This document shows positions 15,001 through 28,129 of a stretch of 64,000 nucleotides of DNA, piece by piece (positions within the stretch are counted from its first letter, which is position 1; every line of letters starts with the position of its first letter). The notes beneath the pieces were generated by a model that worked only from the letters and a program-made list of their open reading frames with translations, did no database searches and was not told where the DNA came from. Both the position numbers and the translations under genes were made by a program. The stretch is from Dipylidium caninum (taxonomy: Eukaryota > Platyhelminthes > Cestoda > Cyclophyllidea > Dipylidiidae): positions 62,001-126,000 of the forward strand of contig QEYB01000956.1 in NCBI GenBank assembly GCA_017562135.1, given 5' to 3'.

Positions 15001-18000
15001 CCTGAGACCTATGCTGCGAAACGACGTGAGCGACGGGCGGAATCTAAGGCCGAGGTTGAACTGCAGATCTGCCCACAAAATCTGGCATGAAACCGTTGGT
15101 AGTGAAAAGTGAAGTGGAGGCGGAGTTGAGTGTCCCATCCTCGCCATTGCCATCAAAGAGCCACCGACACATTGCCTCGACCAGTGCGTTAGATCGACAC
15201 CAAACTGATGCGCCGACGTTATCACTGCGGGGACGGATGAGCCATGCGACACAAAGTAGTCAAGTCCCCTCGACCGAAATCGTAAGTGCTCTATCACACA
15301 ATGAAATGCAAAGGTTGAAAGAAGTAATTCGATAATTTTTGGTTTTTGCTTTATGGACGATTTCGACACGTCTGTTCTAATACAGGTCTGTAGAAGGAAC
15401 TAGTAGAGAGTTTTTCATGTCCCCAACCTTGTCTTACTGATTGAGATTAGTCGAATTATTTTTGTTTGAAGGCTTATAATGTTTACTTACGCAATACGGT
15501 ACTACATTTTTCTCCTCGCTCGTGCATTTTCCTCTTTAGCCTTCTAACATAGGTCAACGTAATCTGTAAGTGGGGGCTAAAAGTTCCTCTAATCCATAAA
15601 AATGTGTCGTCCCCACCAAACACTATCTATCCTACCATACTACCTCTACTACCTATCTTGAGACGCGTGGTGAATTGGAAGGTGGAGCAATGGTAAATAA
15701 ACAAACCAGAATGAGATGTTTCACTAAATGTACTTCGATTTTGATTGTGATGAGGCACTCTACGATTCATCATGCTGAAGAGGATCCCGGTATATTCATA
15801 AAGGGAGAGAAGTATGTCTTCACTGGAGGCTAATAGTATTGAAATGTGGGCAATGAAATGATTGATCTGCTTCTACATCACTTGGTATGGTCACGGCACC
15901 TCTTGAGAAAGAGTTTATTGGGTTGGCAATTAAGTGATTGAAGATTTTTCGACAGATGAATTCTGTTTCGTTAACATTTTCAAAGTACCTAACCAAATGT
16001 TTGGACTTCTGTCTTTCATTTAGTGAAACAATTATGTCATTTTTGTTTTTATTCCATTTTAAAATGTAAGAAGACGTGCACTTCAGACGTATTTCATTGT
16101 ATTATTTCCGAAAAGGTTAGGATGCATCGCAAGCACACTGGGAGTTGCTGGTGTATACGGGAAATGAATCCTTGAAGAAAAGGCAGCATTAACATTGTTT
16201 TGTCAGATTTCATTTTGGTGATTTTTCATTAAAAAATTTTCAACGATCTAGCCGTCTATTTGAAGTCGACGATATTCACATCAAGCCCTTAGTCAGAGCA
16301 CAAAACGTGATATCGAAGAGAAACTCAATTTATCCTATGCATGCATTAAAATACGTTATCACTTATCTGTCGACAAAATGCGTTATCACTCCATTTTCAA
16401 CCCAATGTGATCGAGTCAATCTAACTCTAATTGAATACCTGCGAAGATGTACGAGTGCAACATCAAGCGCGTTATTTTATGCATTCGCATGAACTTCTGG
16501 GCCTCCCACTTAAAAGAACGTCAACACGCTCTTTCTGCAGTCTGAAATGAAATAATTTATGAACTTTTTTTCTTGGAATTCGAAACAATGCTTTTTTTCG
16601 AGGTCTTATACTTTATTAGTTGCTTTGCTTCCTTTTAGTTTTTCGTTTTATCGTTTTAATTTCGAGTGGGTGAGTCGATACCTCCAAATGCAGGGAATTT
16701 TTCTCCTATGAAATAGTATGGGATGCTTTCCAAACTTGACCATCTACTGCGTGCTGTAGGCTTGATGCTTTACTTCCTATTTCCATCTCCCACTCAAATC
16801 AACAGCCATCCACACTTTAATGACTTATTCGGGTCATTATTTGCCGCTCGTATGCAGCTATTGACTCTTGAAATGTTGCATTTAAACCGGGGGTGGGGGA
16901 AGTTTGTAATATTCCTAAATTCCCTTTTGATCCCGGAGGTACGGGTTGCGAGTCCATATTGCGAAATATTTTGTTTTAGCCCTTAGTGAACGGATAACAT
17001 TATTTTTGCTCTTCTCTTACATAATTTCTTCCCATAATCTTGTTTAGCCGCAAAAACCGTAAATCAGTGACGTGGAGCCGGCCTCCCCACCATGTTGCAC
17101 TTTAAGGATAAAAAATTTTAGGCTGACTCCTTGCTCACTGATTGGTACCCATTCTTTGTCTCATAGGAGCATTTTATAGTGAAAACCGTCCCAATCGCCC
17201 AGGCTCCTCTTCGTCCTTCGGTGACCTTCGCGGCTTCCCCGTCTCCAGATCTCGGTGCCGTAGCGGGTATCGATGAAGAAAATCAAGAAGAGGCGGTCAT
17301 GATGATTGACAATGAAGATGATGATGATGATGATGATGACGTTTATGCCATGCAAACTCATATGAATCCACTGCAATTACTCAATCAGGCTATGGAGCAC
17401 GGAGTGCGTTCCGCTGCACGTCAATATCGTCGTCGAAATCTGGCCTCCTATCATCCGCGGAGTGTTGCGGCCGATTTAACCCCGAGTGCTTATTTGCCTA
17501 ATACTGAGGTCGATGGTGAAGGTGGTGGCCTTGGTTCCACAGGGCCATCGGCACGATTGAACTCAATTGTGATGCGAAGGTCTGTCACCACCGTTCGGCC
17601 TCCCCTCTCCAAACAAGGTACTTTAGAGGGCGGCGGCTCGAAAGTGGACGAGGATCCATTAGCATCTGTAAAGGTGGCATTCGATCCTAGCTTTTATTTC
17701 ACATTGGGTGATTCGTGAATTCTGTGACTTAAGAAAAATGATCTGTGTTCACTCGCAAATGACATCCAGATCCACTATCCTCCTACACTCACGGTGCGTA
17801 GTTGACTCTTCCTCTCGTCTTTACAAGCATCTGACACAATTACCGGCTGATAGAGTTAAAATACATTGTATATAAACAGATCGTATATTTCCCCTTTGCG
17901 CTGAAAAGTCGTACTTAACGGTTATGATGCGTCCAGAATACTTCCGTCTTTTGCGGTAGAAACGCATCTCTCCCACTCTCTCTCTTATCTAAGCGCCTGA

Positions 18001-21000
18001 AGACTTACCTCTTCCCCCACCCCCTAGGTCGACGATGGTTCCGCCGATGAGGAAGACTTCAATCGTTTTGATCAGAATCTCTCAGTGCCACAACAGTCCG
18101 GAACCCCCATATCTGCTCTATCGCAGGACGGTAGAATTCTGTCCGACACCTCCATTTCACAATGTAAATTCTCGCGAATGTTAATTTTTTAAATTCGAGA
18201 GTGTAGGTCTCACGAGCTAATAATTGCACAATCAGCTGCATTAATGATACTGCCCGACTTTATTTTCTAATTTCCTCTGCCTCCACACCTCACCTAATTG
18301 GCAGTAACGTGAAAGCAAATATTGCGACTTTAAGTGAAATTTTAATGTCGGCTTATAATCGGATGCTGAAATCGTAGTTTGAAATCATCGTGATCTTTTC
18401 TTCACCTTAGCATCCCAGCGAAATGGAGTACCAAGTAAGTTGCGTCTTAGTGCGTAGCTTCCGTGTCATTGTTTTTAACATGAAACCGAATGTGTCGCTT
18501 TCCTCATTGTTTTTTATCCACAAAGCTTATGGTACCTTTTCACCCACTTTAAACTGTTGCTGCGGCTGTTGCACGTTGAATTGACATTTTAGTCCGCATA
18601 ATAGGGAATCGCGTCTACCTGACGGTAGATCCGATAGAAACCACTATTAAACACACCTTAGAAATCATGAGTACCAACAGCTGAAGAAATTCCACGACAC
18701 TACATGTTTAGCTCACTCCAATTGGGAGATTCTTTCCGGCGTGACATCTTGTCTTCCAATTCCTGTCACGATGCGTAATTTATGCGTAGTGCAATGGCAC
18801 TTGCGTTTCTTATAAGTAGAATGTGAAACCCCAATCAAACCTTAAATGCTTTGGTTTTTTTATGTATTGTCTCCACCATCGTCAGCAGTAATGTTGGTGG
18901 TGTGTAGTTTAGCGGTAACTTGCCCTGTACCCTTTACAGCGAATTCCAGACTTGTTTCACGCACCACATCTCCCAATTGAGTGGTATGCACGAGGTGAAA
19001 TGTTGGCTTCGCCATTATTTACGCCTAATTCTTACCCTCTACTCATGATTACAGTCAGCAGCTTGTCGGTGGATAATGCGGATAATAAGTCAGAAAGTTG
19101 TTGGAGTCGCTTCAAGGCTGGGTGCCTGGTCATGCATATCTTCCTTCTCTCCGTCATCGAATCTACGACAATAATGCTTAACTCGATCACTCGCGAACAT
19201 CGACGCATCCGACGCACCATCGACGTGGAGAAACGCAAAGTTAAACAGAAAGCTCTCTACATCTTCAATCGTAGTTCTATAGACGCTAGGTTAGTTGCTT
19301 TCACTGATCTTGTCTGCCTCTATAAACCGCCATCTTAATAAGCTTTGATTGTAGAATTAGTAGTCGAGGTTGTAATTTGTAACTTGTATCTCAATTTCAT
19401 TAGTAATCACTCATTAATTTACCAGTGAACTTTGTTAAATGTATGTGAGCCAAATGAGCAAGGCTGATTCAGTATTATTGGTTTGATCCCTAAACACCTC
19501 TTACTGGGCGTATAGAACGGAGCGCCTAATCGGAACTGCGGGACGAATAGGGCGGCTACTCCGCTGGCTCGTGTTCTTTACGCCTCTTTCTTGGCGTTCG
19601 CGAAACCGGGCTTTACCGAGAGCAACCGCAGTAGGATCACTTCCCCCAACATTAACTTGTTTTGGTCATGCTGTGGACAACAACAGTGCTATTCTACCTC
19701 TTGTTCATCACCGTAAAAGTGGCTCCTCTCTTGTCGACCTATTCTACGACCGTACTCGGTTCGGATAACCGTTCGCCTTTCAGTTATTTCATTGTCTCAT
19801 GTTGCGTTGAGGCATTCTTTCGTTGTTCTGCCCGTTGGTTTACTTTCCGTGGATGAACATTCACATGTTCTCCTATCATTTGTAGAGTCACTCTGGAATC
19901 CATAGTTTTGGACGTGATATCGAGTCCCTCACGACCCCCCTCTCTGGATCCCTCCTTTTATTCTGCTTCATCGAGTTCAGCTGCTCGCCGTCAACGGCTT
20001 GCGACACCCTCCTTTCCCTCCACTGTTGTGTCATTACAATCACCAACATCTGGTCCAACAGCTGCATGGGACACTGTGGAAGGTGAAGAAGAATACGAGG
20101 AAGAACCGGTCACGTCTAGAAATGTCCCTATGAACCCTAGCTCTGATGGTGAACCTTCGAATTGGGAACAGCGGGAGCGAGAGTTTCGACGTTCACGATC
20201 TACCCTCTTTCTCCTGCTCATCGCAGTGGGTAATTTGGTGGTGGTGCACTCCGAATTAGTGTGTTACACCATTTAATCATTAACCACATGCGTTCGGCAA
20301 GTGTTCTGTCACTGGTATACCCCCTGATGGTTTTCCTCTGGGGTATGCTCTCGGTTCCTCGACCTACAAAAACTTTCTGGATTAGCCTCATCACTTACAC
20401 CGAGGTCAGTGACTCTTTCTCCATTGTTGTAGCAGTTATTTGGTTTTGTACACTTTTACTGGGTTTGGCAAAGGGCTGTTTGGATTATGCATATGCGCGA
20501 TGTTAAATGCCTTATAGGGGTGATCACGTTTCTCTAAAGCATTTAAATTCGCGCATTCAATAATTTTAATTTCTTGTCCTTATGGCCCTGTTACCACGTT
20601 GAGTAAGCAGAAGTGTGTCTAACTGTTAATAGCTCGGCGATTAATGTTGCTCACAATTGACCAATTTGCCCCAATAACTAATTTTTTTGCTTTAAACGCA
20701 ACTCTGAATATTTAGCTCTTGGTAAGTTTTGCATTATCAACTCTATTATTCCTTTGTAGTTGGTTATTATCATCAAGTATATTTTCCAATTCCGTTTCAT
20801 CGAGTTCAACTCGCCAGACCGGTTGTCCGCCACCTTGGCTAAAACTCACTGGTTACCCATCATTTTTGGGATCGAGAAGACAGACTCCTATGCCATATGG
20901 GATCTCATTCAGTTACTTTTCATTTTCCTACATCGCAGCTATCTCAAAAATTATGGCCTTTGGCGTGATGATACAGAGTTTAAGCAAGACTTAATGCGGG

Positions 21001-24000
21001 CTGGCGAAGCTAATAAAGCTATAGTAAGTGTCAAATAAATACGCCAATTAAATGGTTTTAAGGTATATTGTTAATCGTACCTCCTTTTTGTCAAACGATT
21101 AGCGCTTTTATTCGTCACTTTTAGGTTAAAAATGGCAGCCACCAAGAACAGCAGGTCAAGGAGGAGTTGATTGTGCCCAGGTCGTTTTACTTCAATTTTA
21201 TTTATATTTTTATTTTAACAAATTATATTTAATCCTCGGGGTTAATTTATAGTTACGCAAAGTCATCTAGTTCACAATGCACTTCGGCAACTTCGTTAAA
21301 TCCCATTACGAAGATGCGTCGTTTCTACAACAAAATGACCGATCCGCGGTACAATCAGAAAGTGGATGTCTATGTGTACATGTTTATATGTGAATTCCTC
21401 TCCTTCTGGATTATAATTTTCGGCTATCAATCCTTCGGTCCCAGTGTGAGTGCCCCTCACGTTAATGTGGATTCTTGTTGACCGTATATTGAGTTAAATT
21501 TATTTCTTATCCATATTTCTTCTTATTCAGACTGGAATGGGCGATAATGCGTTCGAGTTTATCAAAGCCAATCGAGTAAGAACCTTTACCCCTTTTCCTC
21601 TTGTTTATTAATATCTGCTCATGTTCACCTTTGTTTTAGATTCCTGGCCCTTTTATAGGGATGATTATCATTCAGTCTGTATTCATTGTGGCGGACAGAG
21701 CCCTGTTTTTGAGAAAACAGGTTTTAGGAAAATTTATCTTCCAAATCTTTCATGTAATCCTTATTCATGTATGGTTATTCTTCATCTTGCCCCAAATTAC
21801 AATGACGTGAGTGATTACCCATCAGGTTTTTTTCTTTTCCTATGTTGGTTACACCGACTTTTTCCATTTTTAGGCCTTTCAATGTCGGCTCAGCTAGGGC
21901 TCTCCTTTACCTAGTAAAGTGTGTCTACTTCAGCCTTTCCGCCTTTCAGATTCGTAGTGGATATCCGCGTCATATTTTGGGCAACTTTTTGACTAAGAAG
22001 TATAATTACATCAATCTGGTGTTATTCAAAGCGTAAGCTGGAGAATCTATACCATCAGGAAAATACTATTTGCGCATTTAATCCAATTTTTTTTCCACCT
22101 TTAACTTTAGTTACTTGATAATGCCATTCCTGTACGAGGTGCGCAGTGTTATGGACTGGATGTGGACGGATAGTCCCCTCTCTCTCTATCATTGGATGGA
22201 GTTGGAGGACATCTACGCTAAGCTCTTTGTGATGAAGTGTTGGCGACGATCAGAGATTGAATATCCGACACCACTAGGTCGGAGGCGTTCTATATGTCTC
22301 AAATATCTTGTCGGACTCCTTATTCTTCTATTCGCTTTTCTCTGTTTTTGGGGACCCCTCTTGTTTGCTTCTTTCATTGATACCACCTTTGCCATCAATG
22401 TGCCTATTGAGTGCTCCCAGACGTTCGCCATTGGTGGATTCCCTGTGCGTCATTTCACTATTTAATACTCTTGTATTTCAACCGTACGCCTTTTCTGTCC
22501 TTGAAAAGTATAGCTGACCGCGCTTTTTTATCAATGCAATATTTAGTTTAAACCTTGTTAAACGCGTGTTAGGCAGAAAAATTACTTATCTACCCAAACA
22601 ATTTTGAGCGGACTTGGCTGTCCTTTTATTCTGATGTCTATAGTTTGCATTTGGGTATTGCTGAAATAATGTATTGGTTTTAAACTCTTGAGCTTAAAGT
22701 TCAGCCAACACCTACTTAATGTGATTTCATCATTTTATTTATCTTCATAAAACTACGCTTTCTTCATTCCTCCCTAGTATTTTGACTTCCGCTTTTATCA
22801 CACCTTTTATACCAATTAGGCGTTGTATTTTTTCACCTCTCGTGAGAACAATCTTCTCCATGTGGACAAGTCTTTCCTGTACGAGATCCGTCAATGTAAT
22901 GCACTAAATCAGGTAAGATGAAGGCATGAGGATATATTTTTTTTTCCACCAGTTATCAGTATCATCTTTCCTTTGTGGTTATAGGGAACAACAGGATTTG
23001 TGGACAATTTTAAGACGGAGGATGTGAGCAATATGACTTTTGACACTGTTTCCGAACGTGCGTGGGCAATCACTCCGCCAATGTACCGCAGGCTCATGTC
23101 CGAATTAGTTAGCGAATCTTTGCAGATGACCATGACTTTTCGCGTCGTGTGCAGGCGGTAATGCATTACAACTGTCGGAATCTTTGTATTGTCTTTTTCC
23201 CTTAGCAACACACTTCTCTTTTTTCAGACCTCCCCGAGCTGTTGACACGGGTTCGACCCGTGTGGAGCAGTATTTTAATCGCCCTCTTTCATTCCAAGAG
23301 CGGTTACAATTCAATGCGGTTTTGAATGAGAGCTTGTCAAACTCCTCCACAACTGTAACCTCTAATTCGGTTCGATTGAATTTGGCTTTCCCGCGTTTTC
23401 TCTTTGCTCAAAAGGACAATCTTCGCAACGCATCGGGCAATCTAGCGCGGTTATACACCTATGTCAATGTCAGTGCATCGTTAGAGAGGGACCCAGATAC
23501 CAAGCAAAGATGGTGGGTTTTGGAAGAGATTGGTCTAGCGGGACCACCTTGCTACGGTAGTATTGATAACCTTACCGAAGCTGATTTGGCTTATCGCTCA
23601 AAGTGGCGCCGTTTCTCCATCGTCATTTTTAACGAAAGGGTCTCAGACAATCTCTTGGGAAAGATTTTCAGCTCCTATGGTATTATCGGGATGTATGCGG
23701 CCTACATATTCTTTGCGAGCCGTCTTCTGCGTATGATGTACAGTGACATCTCATATCAGATATCACTCCAGGAATTGCCGCATGTTGACCGGCTTTTAAA
23801 TCTTTGTCATGATATCTATCTAGTGCGGGAGAACGGAAAGCTCCACCTTGAAGAATTACTCTTCGCAAAATTGATATTCCTCTATAGGTCGTCAGAGACC
23901 ATGATCAAGTGGACTAGGCATCCCAAGTGGTTGATCGATAAGTTTACTACCAAATCAAATGAGGAGGACGGCCAGGGGAATGTGAAAAAGGCTGTCACCG

Positions 24001-24200
24001 ATGTTGGCAATAAAGGTACAGATGACACCCAAAGAACGAATGAGTCACTGGAGGGACTGCACGAAGAACGTCCTGCTAGTGAATCTCGAACGCAGCGGTT
24101 AAAGGAACATCGAGACGATTCACCAACGCCGGGAATGGGAAGTAACATGGCGGAAGTACGACAACGGTCCCAGGGTACCCCGCGCACGACAATGCGTTAA
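11..24200 (+). CDS. PIEZO: PIEZO mechanosensitive cation channel (5' partial)
   Basis: Pore-forming subunit of a force-gated cation channel of the plasma membrane. The window opens inside the gene. Exons I can place: 11-157, 205-296, 338-489, 942-1154, 1210-1287, 4250-4450, 6480-6684, 9015-9113, 9198-9354, 9947-10132, 11551-11723, 13859-14009, 14175-14335, one starting at 14464, about 14803-15025, 15067-about 15282, 17167-about 17710, 18028-18163, 18940-19289, about 19516-19751, 19886-20404, 20760-21023, 21125-21180, 21253-21445, 21531-21575, 21640-21806, 21874-22032, 22111-22444, 22820-22912, 22985-23157, 23228-24200. Many exons encode membrane helices. The C-terminal part is diagnostic: VMDW then WTDS in 22111-22444, the extracellular cap in 22820-23600, then [14 protein letters not shown] and ETMIKWTR near 23890-23920. 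The protein runs about 90 residues past the usual end as a hydrophilic tail. The cytosolic middle part (14464-19751) is poorly conserved and its exon borders are uncertain. The frame breaks at 20272-20274. Family assignment is near certain. Confidence 0.95.
1288..4249 (+). other. Long PIEZO intron carrying a mariner-type remnant
   Basis: This is the intron between the exon ending at 1287 and the exon starting at 4250. Apart from the transposon remnant at 1577-2645 it holds only AT-rich sequence and short chance reading frames. Other long PIEZO introns (4451-6479, 6685-9014, 10133-11550, 11724-13858, 15283-17166) are similar. They contain no recognisable gene apart from the mobile-element remnants listed separately. 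Confidence 0.6.
1577..2645 (-). mobile_element. Decayed mariner/IS630-type DNA transposon, family A copy 1
   Basis: About 1.07 kb, closely matched by 12391-13459 in the same orientation. The minus strand carries broken pieces of a transposase. These are a helix-turn-helix-like stretch with [17 protein letters not shown] followed by TIRELG, then [17 protein letters not shown] sequence, then IAATIWWN followed by LLQPGQNI, which resembles the IWWD...PG block before the last catalytic aspartate of mariner transposases. Stops and frame changes separate the pieces, so it is not functional. Both copies begin with TTGAATATAAG and then an A-rich stretch, and both end near GTTTAATAGTTTT. Terminal repeats are weak and the TA duplication is not certain. 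It lies in a PIEZO intron. Confidence 0.7.
7031..7810 (+). mobile_element. Decayed mariner transposon, family B copy 1 (3' truncated)
   Basis: About 95% identical by eye to 32951-33757. It begins with a mariner-like terminal repeat (GGTCTACCCGAAAGTTCTGT). The plus strand then encodes broken mariner transposase: [66 protein letters not shown] and finally [11 protein letters not shown], which corresponds to the HDNARPH block of intact members. Frame changes and stops separate these pieces. The right terminal repeat is missing; similarity to the second copy stops just after the HDDAG block. It is in a PIEZO intron. Confidence 0.85.
12391..13459 (-). mobile_element. Decayed mariner/IS630-type DNA transposon, family A copy 2
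   Basis: Second copy of the element at 1577-2645, same orientation, with scattered substitutions and small indels. The transposase pieces are on the minus strand and include IKLRQRYGG, the RGRPPAHV block and [11 protein letters not shown]. It is broken by stops. It lies in the PIEZO intron between exons 11551-11723 and 13859-14009, so one gene carries both copies. Confidence 0.7.
15918..15950. mobile_element. Possible solitary mariner terminal repeat
   Basis: The stretch TTGGGTTGGCAATTAAGTGA, followed by TTGAAGATTTTTC, resembles the terminal repeat of irritans-group mariner elements (from memory, TTGGGTTGG...AAGTAATTGCGG). I see no matching inverted end in the following 2 kb and no transposase. 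It may be a truncated relic or a chance match. Confidence 0.35.
17310..17340 (+). repeat. GAT microsatellite coding for an aspartate run
   Basis: About seven consecutive GAT-type triplets lie inside the PIEZO exon that starts at 17167. They encode an acidic run (EDDDDDDDD) in the poorly conserved cytosolic part of the channel. The run is in frame, so length change would add or remove aspartates. Confidence 0.8.
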
Positions 24201-25593
24201 CTTATTTGATGATCTTATAACAACTAACGAGGATACCTATTTTATTATTGTTGGCGATAGAAAAACTGTTTTTGGTTGACGTGATTCCTGTTTCCACTCG
24301 GCATTATGGCACGGGTGGGAATCTGTGCATATCTAATGTGTTTATACTTCAATGAATGATAATAATAATTGGCATTGTTGTTTACTGCAGATGCCCTATC
24401 TTTTCATTTTTACTATCCAACACGCGTAGAATGGCTTTCCAAATAGTGCTGTAACCGCATTGTTAAGGCTCTGGGCTTGGTTAGAAGGTTGTATGTCGTG
24501 TCGTAACTCAAAACATGGTTACCTGGTGACAACATATCAACTCGTTTATGTTTGGGGGAGTGGATAATTTCCGCCATAGTCTTCTTACTAAATGAGCCGT
24601 TCTATATGGCTGGCGATTGTTTATATATTAACAGATATCTCTAACAAAACGATGGCTGAAAACTGCACACATGGTAATTCAAAAACCGTTTCAGTTAGAA
24701 TACGCTATCGTAATTTTAAAGTGGATAAGGGAGGGAGGGTGTCATGAAGCCTTACTAAAACATTAGTTAGGGAATTGATATGAGCAACCTAGGTTTCGTC
24801 CCACTCCAACCCTCTGGGGCCGATTGACATGCAGTCAACCGTAGTGAAAATATTTGTTGTATATTTCGAACGTCGTGATATCAATGGCGGTGGCGTAAAA
24901 TATATTTATTTAACACAATAGGGGCGACACTAATACACATCGGGGAGTGTATCAATATGATTTATGATTGATGGAAAGATATAAAACTATCCACAGGGGA
25001 ATATATGCATATGCCGTCATTTGCCGTGGTTAAAATGGAATGAAAATTCCATAACCGCAAATTTTTTAGTTGATTTTCTGAAGTAAGATAGTAACTCCAC
25101 ATTAATTCCCTTTTCACTTAATTTAAGTTCCCTTCACCTGTCCGTTGCAATGATATTCTGGATGAAAGCACCGCACTACAGTACACCAAAAATAAAATCA
25201 TGTGTTCCGTCGCGGCTCTATGGCTATACTTATCACCTGCATCGCGTTACGCGTACCTTTTTACACAATCTTTGTTTATATTTTCCAGGGAATAATATCT
25301 AAGTTTAGTTTGCGTTTGCGTGACTTCGTATCTGCGGTTGTCTATCTAAAACATTATTATTGTTTCGCCATTTTGTGCCATTTGCCTTATTTTCTTCAAC
25401 AATGCCCTTCTCGTTATACTTTAGCCCCGTTTTTTACAGTTCACGACAACCTTCCATGTCCAATGATTTTGTGTACTCCATAACTTTTTTCCCGTGAAAT
25501 ATTGAGATGCAAATTATTGTCGGCTCGCTTGCCCTCCGATTTTATCCTTTATAATTGTATTCTCGCAATACTTTATCTTGTCAAAGGTGTGCA
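24201..25593. other. Intergenic: PIEZO to TTC4
   Basis: About 1.4 kb of AT-rich sequence between the PIEZO stop and the TTC4 start. I see no coding exon, RNA gene or repeat. It should hold the PIEZO 3' UTR and the TTC4 promoter, but neither has a signal I can point to. Confidence 0.6.
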
Positions 25594-28129
25594 ATGACCA
25601 CCGAAGTTAATGCTGAAGATGCTCCTAAGTCGAGCTTTACCAGGGAGGAGGAAAAGGAGATCTTCAGCCATCCCTTTTTTGCTCGTTCTGCCGAGGACAT
25701 GGAGGGCAACCCAGCTTATGAGGCTCTTCGCACTCTCAAGTATGAGAGTGAAGACCCTAACTCTAATGCGCAAAGCTTCAAAGAAGAAGGAACATATTAC
25801 GTGAAACAAAAGGACTACGACAAAGCCATCATTGCCTACACGGGGGGTATTTTGGCCAAACCTACGGATGAAAAACTTCTAGCTGTACTCTACACAAATC
25901 GGGGAATTGTGAACGCTTTGAAAAGTATGATTTTTCTGTAAATATGTATTAATTGTTATTAGAAAACCACGGGTCGTGTGTGAAGGACTGTAAGCAAGCC
26001 ATTAAACATGACTCTACCCACGTGAAGGCTTACCTCCAAGCAGCGAAGTCATTGTTAGTGTTATCAAAAGCTCTCGAGACTATCGAGCTCTGTGATGCAG
26101 GTTTACAGGTGGCACCAGATGACAAGGCCCTCTTATCACTGAGAGCAAAGGCCATTAATTTGCAGACGATTTTATCTGCAAAGGAGGAAAGAAGGCAGCT
26201 CTCACAATAAACGAAAACCGAAGCAATCTTTCAGGTGCATTTGAAAAACTCGCGGTAGGTTCCTCTACATTTTTCATTCAGTCTTCTTTTGCACACAATA
26301 TCTACTTAATTTTATCTTTTCGGATTTGAATATGTACGTACGAATGAATCCATATATAATTCTTTTTTCTTTGCGCATATAATCGGATTTTGCTGGGCAT
26401 CATTACGGTTTATGATGTGAAATGATTCTCCTCAAGCGTTCATCCATCTTGTTTGCCTTTTTAGCCTCCTTTGGCAAGTTTTTTAACCTTATTTTGAACT
26501 TCAATCCTGATATTTTCTTGGAGAACGATGATGTTTTTCGCGTGTCTTTATATGTACGCATTAGTTTTATAAAGTTCTAGCTTCAGTAAACGTTTTTTAA
26601 AGCCCTTAGTTCACCACGTTCGTAATTTAGCCCAAAAAACATCTAGAATGTGAAATCGCCTAAATCAATGTACTTTTCTTTATTAACGTGTACATGTTTT
26701 TCTTTTATTGACATAATTAACCGCATAACTGGAACACTGGAGATCTCTCGGAATAAATTTTTCACCTTTCGATTTGGGTAATTAAATTTATTTATGTGGA
26801 ATAGGATAGCGAAATCTTTTTACATCAGTTTTATCCGTCTCCGCTTCGATCAATTCCAACTTGTTGAAGTCTTAATAGCTTCACAGTTGCTGTTCTGAAT
26901 AATTTCAGATTTTTTGCTATCACTAGGCCCGTGGTATCTTTATCGACTTTGAACAGCCGCCAGTAGGTCTGCCCCATCACGCAAATGTGGAGATCTCCTT
27001 TGACCATCTGAACCTAATCCATTGGCCTCTCTTATTTATGTATCCCGAATTTAGTCAGACCGATTTTGTTCAGGATGTCGCCGAATATCTCACGTAAGCC
27101 TAAGATGTCTGATCCTCTCCTAGGCCCGTCTTGAACAGTATGATGTCCGCACTATTAGGTTTTTTCAAAAGTTCTAACGCCCTTATTTGCCTTACCTTAC
27201 GAGTATTACAATTAATCACTGATGTGGAATTTCAGACCTAACTTAAATTACACAAACACACTTCTTTTCAATAGTGTAAATCCCCAATCCTTGGAATTTA
27301 GGGACGAGTAAGAAAGTTACTGTTAGTGGCCCTGGGTGTGAAAACCTAACGCTAGAACAATTGTTGGTTTTTTTTCTTAATTCACTTTTTGGCATCCCGA
27401 TTTAAAGTCTACTTATAACCTGGTTTACTATTTACCTTCTATCGCAATAAGTTTCTCATGCCTTTATTTGTTGCATAATTTGTTGTTTTCCATAATCTTT
27501 TGCGTTCAACTCCAGCTCTTTTGTACATGTGGTTGTCGGAATTTCGGCGATATGAGACACCTACCACTAAATTTCCCATCATCTCCTCCCTTAATTTCAT
27601 CATTTCGGTCCAATCTGCTCTAAATTTTCATGTGACTTCTTCCACGCTTTAATCATTTCCCTTATCCTTGCTCTTTTTCGCTTTAATAAACTTTTGAAAT
27701 AACTTCGTCTAAACTTTAGTATCCGCGAATGCTTAAAACACGTCCTCAATCCGTCAGAGCCGCCACCGTGGGACAAAGAAAAAGCTTATACTAAATCGGA
27801 AGATGAAATAGAGGTTAATTGGTGTTTAGACGGTCAACTCGACATTGTTTTTACACTCATGTAATTATTATAGCTTATTCTATTTTTCCTTATAGGTATA
27901 CTATGAGGATACGAAATATGCTAAGCGAATGGTTAAAGTATCGATATCTCGTACGATAACTGAACTAACTCGGAGTCCTGGGTACGCAGTATCCTTAATT
28001 GGTGTGTCTATAAATTAAATTTTTGTTTATAGGTTTTACGTTAGGCCGGATCTGGTGATTGTGCTCTTCGTGGTTTCTAAAATTTCCAAAAATTTCTACA
28101 GAACTTGGGTCGAGAACCTTGGAGCTTAA
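25594..28129 (+). CDS. TTC4: Tetratricopeptide repeat protein 4 (Hsp90/Hsp70 co-chaperone, Cns1 family)
   Basis: Cytosolic or nuclear co-chaperone that binds Hsp90 and Hsp70. Exons: 25594-25924, 25963-26257, 26927-27093, 27720-27813, 27896-27981, 28033-28129. The N-terminus carries the TTC4 signature HPFFARSAEDMEGNPAYEAL (residues about 25-45), then TPR repeats (FKEEGTYYVKQKDYDKAI, LYTNRG). The last four exons give the C-terminal wheel domain: GIFIDFEQPPVG, HWPLLFMYPEF, PPPWDKEKAY and a C-terminal end in FYVRPDLVIVLFVVS. The ATG at 25594 is chosen because family similarity begins close after it. Intron 25925-25962 is only 38 nt. Frame is lost near 26187-26196: AKEER reads in one frame and KAALTINENR continues in the frame one base earlier, as if one A were missing from an A run. 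As written the protein would stop at 26208 without its wheel domain. Confidence 0.9.

Noticed and set aside
20230..20259. Possible 30-nt intron in PIEZO (GTAATT to TTAG) to explain the stop after HSELVCYTI
   Set aside because: Its length is a multiple of three, so it does not fix the frame, and it would remove the conserved HSEL block. A missing T at 20272-20274 explains the data better.
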